Source: an uncultured Victivallaceae bacterium
Lineage (GTDB): Bacteria; Verrucomicrobiota; Lentisphaeria; Victivallales; Victivallaceae
Reading direction: 5' to 3'
Length of the DNA stretch: 8,015 nt
NCBI GenBank assembly: GCA_934663655.1
Contig: CAKUKT010000107.1
Span: forward strand, 1-8,015
Shown: positions 1 to 4,849 of the stretch, one piece after another
Position numbering within the stretch: position 1 is the first letter of the stretch
How the letters are laid out: each line of letters opens with the position of its first letter
Notes under the pieces: generated by a model
Told to the model about the DNA's origin: nothing
The model's input: only the letters and a program-made list of their open reading frames with translations
Databases searched by the model: none
Made by a program: the position numbers and the translations under genes

Positions 1-54
1 CGTCTGCGCCGCGCCCGCGAGGAGATGCGCGGTGGAAATCCGCGACAGAGCTGA
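1..54 (+). CDS. Possible 3' end of an unidentified upstream gene
   Basis: The first reading frame is open from the window edge and gives 17 residues, rich in Arg and Glu, before a TGA at 52-54. The stop sits just before the queA ribosome binding site, which is where an upstream operon partner would end. The fragment is too short to assign to a family. The third frame is also open here, running to a TGA at 90-92, so even the frame choice is an inference from the position of the stop. Confidence 0.35.
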   Translation, partial: RLRRAREEMRGGNPRQS

Positions 55-55
55 T

Positions 56-60
56 GGAGG
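56..60 (+). promoter_or_regulatory. Ribosome binding site of queA
   Basis: A full GGAGG lies 9 bases before the GTG at 70. It decides the start: no ATG is available before residue 29, which is well inside the conserved N-terminal region, so the GTG is the credible initiation codon. Confidence 0.75.
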
Positions 61-69
61 TGACGAATC

Positions 70-1134
70 GTGCTTTCCGCTTCGCTTTTTGATTACGATC
101 TGCCCGACGAGTTTATCGCCCGCTATCCCGCCGCCCGGCGGGATGGTTCCCGGATGATGGTCGTAGACCGTCTTACCGGAGAGACCCGGGTGGAAAAGTT
201 TCCGGCGATCTGTGATTATCTTTCGCCCGGCGATCTGTTGATTTTCAACGACACCCGGGTGCTGTCGGGAAAATTTTTCGCGCGGCGCGACGGTCGTCAG
301 GACGGGGCGAAGTTCGAGATTCTGCTGCTTACGCCGGAAGGTGGTGACGGCGCCTGCTGGAATGTGATGTTAAAACCCGGCAAGCGGGCCCGGATCGGCA
401 CATTTGCGGCGTTCCTGGAGAAATCCGGAGCGATAAACGGCGACGGCGACGGTTTCACCGTCGAACGAAAATTGGAGGACGGCACCTGTGTGGTTCGTTT
501 TTCCACCGTGGATCTTGAGCGGCTCCAGCGCCGATACGGACACATTCCGCTGCCGCCCTACCTCGGGCGGGAGGACGAGGAGTCGGATACCGAGCGCTAT
601 CAGACCGTCTATGCCGTCAATCCGGGGGCGGTGGCGGCGCCGACGGCCGGGCTCCATTTCACCACGGAAATTCTCGACCGGTTGCGTGCGCGCGGTGTTT
701 ATACCGCCGGACTTACGCTGCACGTCGGTCCCGGTACCTTCAAGCCGGTTTCCTGTGAGAACGTCGAGGAGCACAAGATGCACTTCGAGGACTACCTGCT
801 TCCGGAGAGCACCGCGGAAATCTTCAACACCGTCCGGTGTTCCGGCGGCCGGGTGCTGGCGGTCGGCACCACCAGCGTCCGGGTGCTGGAAAGCTGTGTG
901 GATGCTTCCGGAATGCTGGTTCCCGGGCGCGGTCGAACCGATATTTTCCTCTATCCGCCCTACCGTCCGCGCGCCGTCGATATGCTGCTCACCAATTTTC
1001 ATCTGCCCAAAAGCACGTTGATGATGCTGGTGAGTTGTTTCTGCGACCGTGAAAAGGTGCTGGCGGCCTACGAGCTGGCCAAGCGTGAAAAATTCCGTTT
1101 CTACAGCTACGGCGACTGCATGCTGCTGAAGTAG
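70..1134 (+). CDS. queA: S-adenosylmethionine:tRNA ribosyltransferase-isomerase QueA
   Basis: QueA transfers and isomerises the ribosyl part of S-adenosylmethionine onto preQ1 at position 34 of tRNAs with GUN anticodons, giving epoxyqueuosine. It acts in the cytoplasm in the late part of queuosine synthesis. The 354 residues match the family's usual length of about 340-360. Family motifs seen in order are the N-terminal FDYDLP (7-12), FNDTRV (59-64), NPGAVAAPTAGLHFT (184-198), LHVGPGTFKPV (217-227), VGTTSVRVLES (265-275) and TDIFLYPPYR followed by LLTNFHLPKSTLMMLVS (290-322). Most relatives have PGYR where this protein has PPYR, a minor change. The start is GTG, chosen by the strong upstream ribosome binding site. 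No promoter is visible in the 69 bases before it, so it is probably co-transcribed with the gene ending at 54. It converges on the lipoprotein gene. Confidence 0.97.
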   Translation: MLSASLFDYDLPDEFIARYPAARRDGSRMMVVDRLTGETRVEKFPAICDYLSPGDLLIFNDTRVLSGKFFARRDGRQDGAKFEILLLTPEGGDGACWNVMLKPGKRARIGTFAAFLEKSGAINGDGDGFTVERKLEDGTCVVRFSTVDLERLQRRYGHIPLPPYLGREDEESDTERYQTVYAVNPGAVAAPTAGLHFTTEILDRLRARGVYTAGLTLHVGPGTFKPVSCENVEEHKMHFEDYLLPESTAEIFNTVRCSGGRVLAVGTTSVRVLESCVDASGMLVPGRGRTDIFLYPPYRPRAVDMLLTNFHLPKSTLMMLVSCFCDREKVLAAYELAKREKFRFYSYGDCMLLK

Positions 1135-1138
1135 AAAT

Positions 1139-1155
1139 TCACTTCTCCGGAGTGA
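1139..1155. repeat. Short hairpin at the convergent queA/lipoprotein junction
   Basis: The arms TCACT and AGTGA (5 pairs, 7-base loop) include the stop codon of the lipoprotein gene. On the - strand the stem is followed by ATTTCT, so it could act as a weak terminator for that gene. On the + strand there is no T run. The stem is too short to call a terminator with confidence. Confidence 0.2.
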
Positions 1156-1930
1156 CTGCCGGGGTGGTGGTTTCGACGTCGACGGTTTCGATTTCGGGTT
1201 CTGCGCCGGCGGCGGGGGTTCCCGGCGCGACGGTCCGGGGAGAGAGCAGCGGCGTCCAACTGTCGCCGGTGCGGATCAACACCGCCTTGAAAAAGGCGTA
1301 TTCGCGTCTGCGATCCGGATCCGGGGCGTTGCGGTCGCGTTCGGAATATATCACCGACATCATCCGGCCCGGAGATTCGGCGTCGAGCATCAGATAACCG
1401 GAGGAGGAGACGATCCACGGGATTTCGAAAACCCGTTCGTCAACCACGGTGCAGCGGTAGCGGATGCCCGGCAGCGGCGCGCGGTCGTCGAGAATTTCCG
1501 TATCCAGCGTCAGCAGGCGGTGGCCGGGAGGAGGGTTACGGTAGAGCGCCTCGATCATATCCCGCAAACCCTCCGGTGTCGGCGGGGTTTCCGCGGGAAT
1601 AACGAGAAAGTCGACGGCGCCCGCCACGGTGTGCAGGGGATTTTTCTTATCCTCGACATACCAGAGGGCGAAATCGGGCTCCTGCCGTTCCGGAGAAAGC
1701 TGCCAGGCGGAACCGGGGATGCTGTTCAATGCGAACCGGCGGTATTCGGCGCGCCGGAAGTTTTCGCCGTTGGCAGGAATCGTCCCGGTCAGCTCTGTTT
1801 CGCCGGTGAAGTCGATGACCGTTTCGTAACCGGAACGGCAGGCGGAAGTGAATACCCCCAGCATCAGCGCCGCCATGAAAACGGCGCCGCGAAGAAGGAT
1901 CGACGCGATTTGAACCGGACACTCAGGCAT
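1139..1930 (-). CDS. Putative lipoprotein of unknown function
   Basis: I do not recognise this 263-residue protein. A hydrophobic segment at about residues 15-28 ends in FTSAC, with Cys31 fitting the general lipobox pattern, although Thr rather than Leu is at -3. I infer export and lipid attachment, so it would sit in the envelope facing the periplasm or cell surface. Residues 35-225 look like a mixed alpha/beta domain with no motif I can name. The last 30 residues or so are low-complexity and rich in Thr, Pro, Ala and Glu. The ATG at 1930 is backed by GGAGGAG seven bases upstream; starting at Met19 would leave no positively charged n-region. The start overlaps the end of the HTH regulator gene by 8 bases, so the two are probably translated in a coupled way and used together. 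Confidence 0.75.
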   Translation of the reverse strand: MPECPVQIASILLRGAVFMAALMLGVFTSACRSGYETVIDFTGETELTGTIPANGENFRRAEYRRFALNSIPGSAWQLSPERQEPDFALWYVEDKKNPLHTVAGAVDFLVIPAETPPTPEGLRDMIEALYRNPPPGHRLLTLDTEILDDRAPLPGIRYRCTVVDERVFEIPWIVSSSGYLMLDAESPGRMMSVIYSERDRNAPDPDRRREYAFFKAVLIRTGDSWTPLLSPRTVAPGTPAAGAEPEIETVDVETTTPAVTPEK

Positions 1931-2657
1931 GGGAAGTCTCCTCCATCCGGAGAACCGGACGCATCCAGCTTATCCACAGAGGATTGTCCCGGAAGTCCCA
2001 GATGGTTTCCCCGGCGGAACGATCGGGGGTGCGCAGGTACACGGTATCGGACCGGAGTTGAAATTCCCGCAGCAGATATTCTCCGTTGCCGCAGCGTGCC
2101 AGCACCAGTTCCCCGGGTTCCGGGTAACGGTCGGCGAGCACCAGGGTGGTACCGGCGGGCAGTTCGCGGCTGTTCTCATCGTCGGGGATCCGGATGGCGC
2201 AGGTGTTGTCGCCGGGAACGTGCGGCACTCGTTCCGGTGAATGGCGGCGGATAAAGCCGTTGAGCGGTTCCACCGCCGGACAGAAACCATCGAGAATCTG
2301 CAGATCCCCGACCGGGATTCCAGATTCCGGGGAGGAACGTCTCCGGGCGACGCATCGGAACTCCCAGGCATCTTCTTCAGGAGAGCGGGAGTTGTGGTCG
2401 GTCATTCTGCCGGCGAAAAGTTCGGTATAGAGATCGTTCAGTCCCTCTTCATCGATTTCCAGGTAGGAGACGATGGTGCCGAGCTGACTGGAATTTAAAC
2501 GGAAGTTGCCGTTCTTGATCTGACTGATTGCGGCTGGAGATACCTGCAGTTTCCGCGCCAGATCGCTCTGGTTTCTGGAACGTATTTTCAAATATCTGGC
2601 GATGGTTGTCCAGCCGTTGATATGCGACCCGGCGGCGGGTTTTTCTCGATTTTCCAT
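1923..2657 (-). CDS. XRE-type HTH regulator with a degenerate S24/LexA-like domain
   Basis: This 244-residue protein (from the ATG at 2657) begins with a Cro/CI-type helix-turn-helix at about residues 28-69, the recognition region being SDLARKLQVSPAAISQIKNG. Residues 112-210 follow the layout of the S24 (LexA/CI) fold. AIRIPDDENSRELPAGTTLV (154-173) lines up without gaps with the usual segment around GDSM, and LLREF (195-199) with the usual catalytic-lysine segment. Glu161 stands where the nucleophilic Ser is expected and Arg197 where the Lys is, so self-cleavage is unlikely. I infer a DNA-binding dimer whose C-terminal domain serves dimerisation or sensing. A TTG at 2672 would add five residues, but ATG 2657 is preferred; neither start has a strong ribosome binding site. 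It heads a two-gene unit with the lipoprotein and may bind the dyads at its own promoter. Confidence 0.85.
   Translation of the reverse strand: MENREKPAAGSHINGWTTIARYLKIRSRNQSDLARKLQVSPAAISQIKNGNFRLNSSQLGTIVSYLEIDEEGLNDLYTELFAGRMTDHNSRSPEEDAWEFRCVARRRSSPESGIPVGDLQILDGFCPAVEPLNGFIRRHSPERVPHVPGDNTCAIRIPDDENSRELPAGTTLVLADRYPEPGELVLARCGNGEYLLREFQLRSDTVYLRTPDRSAGETIWDFRDNPLWISWMRPVLRMEETSHA
1938..1944 (-). promoter_or_regulatory. Ribosome binding site of the lipoprotein gene
   Basis: On the - strand GGAGGAG lies 7 bases before the ATG at 1930, inside the last codons of the regulator gene (it encodes Glu-Glu of the C-terminal MEETSHA). Its position and the 8-base gene overlap support coupled translation. 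Confidence 0.75.
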
Positions 2658-2673
2658 AGAGTATCCGGACAAT

Positions 2674-2686
2674 GAAGTTCGACTTC
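2674..2686. promoter_or_regulatory. Dyad downstream of the regulator promoter (possible operator)
   Basis: GAAGT-TCG-ACTTC is a 5-base inverted repeat with a 3-base centre, 16 bases upstream of the regulator's ATG. It lies in the untranslated leader implied by the promoter at 2699-2727. It shares the half-site AAGT/ACTT with the dyad at 2726-2739. The two centres are about 52 bases apart, close to five helical turns. An operator role is an inference. Confidence 0.4.
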
Positions 2687-2698
2687 GTACCGTGAAAT

Positions 2699-2727
2699 AA
2701 TGTACATCGCCTCCGCGGTTTTTACAA
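2699..2727 (-). promoter_or_regulatory. Predicted sigma70-type promoter of the regulator-lipoprotein unit
   Basis: On the - strand TTGTAA (2722-2727) and TACATT (2699-2704) are separated by exactly 17 bases. Each box matches 4 of 6 consensus positions. Transcription would start near 2692, giving a leader of about 35 bases before the ATG at 2657. The unit could also receive read-through from glmS, since no strong terminator lies between. Confidence 0.5.
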
Positions 2728-2739
2728 GTTGCACAACTT
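2726..2739. promoter_or_regulatory. Dyad overlapping the regulator's -35 box and the glmS stop
   Basis: AAGTTG-CA-CAACTT is a perfect 6-base inverted repeat with a 2-base centre. It overlaps the predicted -35 box by two bases and the TAA of glmS. A size of 14 bases is typical for an operator bound by a dimer of an XRE-type protein, so self-regulation by the gene at 1923-2657 is plausible. There is no following T run on the - strand, so it is unlikely to be a terminator. Confidence 0.45.
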
Positions 2740-4560
2740 ATTCGACGGTGACGCTTTTAGCGAGATTTCTCGGCTGGTCGATTTCGCACTTTCGTTGCCG
2801 CGCAAAGTAGTAGGCGAAGAGCTGCAGCGCCACGACGTCGAGTATCGGCGTCGCGTAAGCCGATGCTTCGGGAAGCGCCACCAGATCGTCGGCCAGAGTT
2901 CCGGTTTCGTCATCCCCGGTTGTGGCCAGGGCAATGACCGGCGAACGCCGGGCACGGCATTCGGCGATGTTGCCGAGCAGCTTGTCATGACCGGGGCCGC
3001 GATTGGCCAGCGCGATGACCGGAGTGGCGGGACCGAGCAGCGAAATCGGTCCGTGCTTGAGTTCGGCGGCGTGGCAGCCGTCGGCGAATACGTAACTGAT
3101 CTCTTTGAGCTTGAGCGCTCCCTCCCGGGCGGCGGGATAGAGCGGGCCGCGGCCGATGAAGAAAAAGTGTTCAAACCCGGCATATTTTTCGGCGATTCGC
3201 CGGATTTCCGGAGCCAGATCGAGTACCCGGGAGATCTGCTCCGGCAGCGCTTCCAGTTCACGCACCAGCGCCTGGCCGCCGGTACAGCCGAGCCGCCGGT
3301 TGCGGCCGAAGCGCAGCGCCAGCAGCCAGAGCGCAACGACCTGACAGGTGAAGGTCTTGGTCGAGGCGACGCTGATTTCCGGCCCGGCGTGCAGGTAGAG
3401 GCCCCGGCCGCACTCCCGGGCGATGGTGGAGCCGACGACGTTGGACAGAGCCGCCACCAGTGCGCCCTTTTGCCGCGCTTCCCGGACGGCGGCGATGGTA
3501 TCGGCGGTTTCTCCGGATTGGCTGATCGGCAGCACCAGGGTGTTCGGACGAACGATCGGGTTGCGGTAGCGAAATTCCGCCGCCTGTTCGACTTCGGCGG
3601 GAATGCCCGCGATCTCTTCAAAGTAGTACTCGCCGATCAGTCCGGCGTGCAGACTGCTGCCGCAGCCGGCGATGACGATCCGGTCGATGGCGGCCAGTTC
3701 CCGCGGCGAGAGGTCGAGGCCGGTGAGTTTTGCGTTGCCCTCTTCGGGGAGCAACCGGCCGCGCAGCGTATTACCGATGGCTTCAGGCTGTTCGAAGATC
3801 TCTTTGAGCATGAAGTGCTCGTATTCGCCGCGCTCCGCTGCGACTGCCGTGACCTCCAGCGGGGTCTCCGGTCTCGATCGTTTTCCCGAAGTAAGATGAT
3901 GAAGTTCGACGTCATCGGCCGTGAGCACGGCGATTTCGCCGTCCTCGAGTGCCACCGCCCGCGAAGCGAAACCGGCCAGAGCGTTCAGGTCGCTGGCGAC
4001 GAAATTGCCGTGCGCAGCGCGACCGATAATGACCGGACTGCCGGAACGGGCGGCGATAATGGTACCGGGGTGATCGGCGAAAATCACTGCGATGCCCCAG
4101 GTTCCCCGGAGCAGCCGCAGTGCTGCCGCCACCGCCTCCTCCGGATTGCCGGCGGTTGACCGGCGATCAGATGGGCGATGACTTCGCTGTCGGTGTCGGA
4201 GGCAAACCGGTATCCGGCGGCTTCAAGAGTCTGACGGAGCGGGGCATAATTTTCGATAATGCCGTTGTGGACGACGGCGATCCGTCCGGCGGCGTCGAGA
4301 TGGGGATGAGCATTCTCCACGGAGGGCACGCCGTGGGTGGCCCAGCGGGTATGAGCGCCGCAGACTCCGTTCGGCGCGGGGTCGGGGAGGAGTTCTGCGA
4401 GTGCCTGTACTTTGCCGGCGGTTTTCCACCATTGCAGCCGGTTGTGGCCGCAGAGCGCCGTTCCGGCCGAGTCGTAGCCGCGATATTCGAGACGTTTCAG
4501 TCCTTCGAGAAGAAACGGCAGCGCGGGTTCGCTGCCGGTGTAACCGATAATACCGCACAT
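2738..4560 (-). CDS. glmS: Glucosamine-6-phosphate synthase GlmS, frameshifted
   Basis: GlmS (isomerising glutamine:fructose-6-phosphate aminotransferase) makes glucosamine-6-phosphate from fructose-6-phosphate and glutamine, feeding UDP-GlcNAc, peptidoglycan and LPS. Residues 1-134 are in one frame and the rest in another; joined at about 4159 they give about 607 residues, matching the 609 of E. coli GlmS. Seen in the glutaminase part: Cys2 (nucleophile after Met removal) in MCGIIGYTG, HTRWATHG (70-77), HNGIIEN (98-104) and SDTDSEVIAHL (121-131). Seen in the isomerase part, in joined numbering: SQSGETADT (347-355), KLKE with Glu487, KHGP with His503, and the C-terminal DQPRNLAKSVTVE with Lys602. 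The start at 4560 is fixed by Cys2; GGAG (4571-4574) precedes it by 10 bases. As read, the first frame stops at 4084, so the gene encodes no full-length enzyme. This is either a sequence error or a real one-base loss. Confidence 0.93.
4148..4164 (-). other. Frameshift site in glmS, at a GC hairpin
   Basis: The first glmS frame is recognisable up to IAHLI (about 4167) and the second from NPEEAV (from 4147), so the missing base lies in roughly 4147-4168. On the - strand this stretch contains GCCGG-TCAACCG-CCGGC, a 5-pair all-GC hairpin with a 7-base loop. There is no homopolymer longer than two bases and no X-XXY-YYZ slippery heptamer, so programmed frameshifting is not supported. Confidence 0.75.
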
Positions 4561-4621
4561 GGGATAATTTCTCCGGGATGTCAAAATTGATCAAGCTGCT
4601 TCAAGTCGTCCATTTAAAATA

Positions 4622-4636
4622 CCAATATACCATTGG
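4622..4636. promoter_or_regulatory. Dyad covering the glmS -10 box (possible operator)
   Basis: CCAAT-ATACC-ATTGG is a perfect 5-base inverted repeat with a 5-base centre that contains the whole predicted -10 hexamer (4624-4629). A protein bound here would block RNA polymerase, so a repressor site is a reasonable reading. Its half-sites differ from the AAGT type near the HTH regulator, so a different protein would be expected. Confidence 0.4.
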
Positions 4637-4652
4637 GGCGGCTGAATTTCAA
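4624..4652 (-). promoter_or_regulatory. Predicted sigma70-type promoter of glmS
   Basis: On the - strand TTGAAA (4647-4652) and TATATT (4624-4629) are separated by exactly 17 bases, each box matching 5 of 6 consensus positions. This is the best promoter in the window. A/T tracts just upstream could add an UP-type contact. Confidence 0.75.
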
Positions 4653-4654
4653 CC

Positions 4655-4670
4655 AAAAAATGGATTTTTT
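4655..4670. repeat. A/T-tract dyad upstream of the glmS promoter
   Basis: AAAAAAT-GG-ATTTTTT is a perfect 7-base inverted repeat just upstream of the glmS -35 box, with a further A run at 4674-4679. It lacks a GC stem, so it is not a normal terminator. An UP-type or bent-DNA element helping glmS transcription is the likelier reading. Confidence 0.45.
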
Positions 4671-4722
4671 TACAAAAAACATGGATAAATAAGTAGACGA
4701 GAGACGCTGTGAACAGTTGGAT

Positions 4723-4766
4723 TCCAGGGGTGCCGGGAAAAGAGAAGCAGAAAAGCCGCCCCTGGA
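4723..4766. repeat. Inverted repeat between the exported-protein gene and glmS
   Basis: TCCAGGGG (4723-4730) and CCCCTGGA (4759-4766) form a perfect 8-base inverted repeat around a 28-base, purine-rich loop (on the + strand). It lies 84 bases beyond the stop of the exported-protein gene. No T run follows on either strand, so it is not a standard intrinsic terminator; its role is unknown. Confidence 0.4.
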
Positions 4767-4812
4767 GAGACCGGGGACGGGGAAGAGGGCCGATTTTCCG
4801 GAGCGGGAAACG

Positions 4813-4837
4813 GGACGGTAAAGTTCGGATTCCGTCC
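4813..4837 (-). terminator. Weak candidate terminator hairpin of the exported-protein gene
   Basis: On the - strand GGACGG and CCGTCC form a 6-pair stem with a 13-base loop, beginning 12 bases after the stop codon at 4850-4852. It is followed by CGTTTCC rather than a clear T run. The location is right but the structure is poor, so this is tentative. Confidence 0.25.
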
Positions 4838-4849
4838 GGAAGGGAGAAA

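Larger units (their letters stand above)
4561..4849. other. Intergenic region between the exported-protein gene and glmS
   Basis: This 289-base stretch holds no gene I would accept. Positions 4595-4700 are markedly AT-rich and contain the glmS promoter, its dyad and A/T tracts. Positions 4710-4849 are GC-rich and contain two hairpin-forming inverted repeats downstream of the exported-protein gene. The leader between the predicted glmS transcription start (near 4617) and its ATG is only about 57 bases. That is too short for a glmS ribozyme, and I see none. Confidence 0.7.

Noticed and set aside
54..92. A 12-codon frame starting at ATG 54 and overlapping the queA start
   Set aside because: The GGAGG here serves queA and lies inside this frame; it has no ribosome binding site of its own and is too short to support.
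370..1002. A 210-codon open frame antisense to queA
   Set aside because: queA motifs cover the same DNA on the + strand; the antisense translation has no recognisable family features.
4130..4142. GTG at 4132 preceded by GGAGGAG, suggesting a naturally split GlmS with re-initiation
   Set aside because: The spacing is too short (4 bases or fewer) and the GGAGGAGGCG bases encode the conserved-looking Glu-Glu-Ala of NPEEAV. The split would also cut the glutaminase domain in half.
2729..4159. A 476-codon open frame on the + strand, antisense to glmS
   Set aside because: It mirrors the codon structure of glmS in GC-rich DNA and gives no recognisable protein, while the - strand frames hold all GlmS motifs.
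4147..4168. Programmed -1 frameshift in glmS
   Set aside because: No slippery heptamer is present, and GlmS is not known to me to use recoding.
4561..4700. glmS ribozyme or other riboswitch upstream of glmS
   Set aside because: The promoter leaves only about 57 bases of leader, too short for the ribozyme, and no conserved core is visible.
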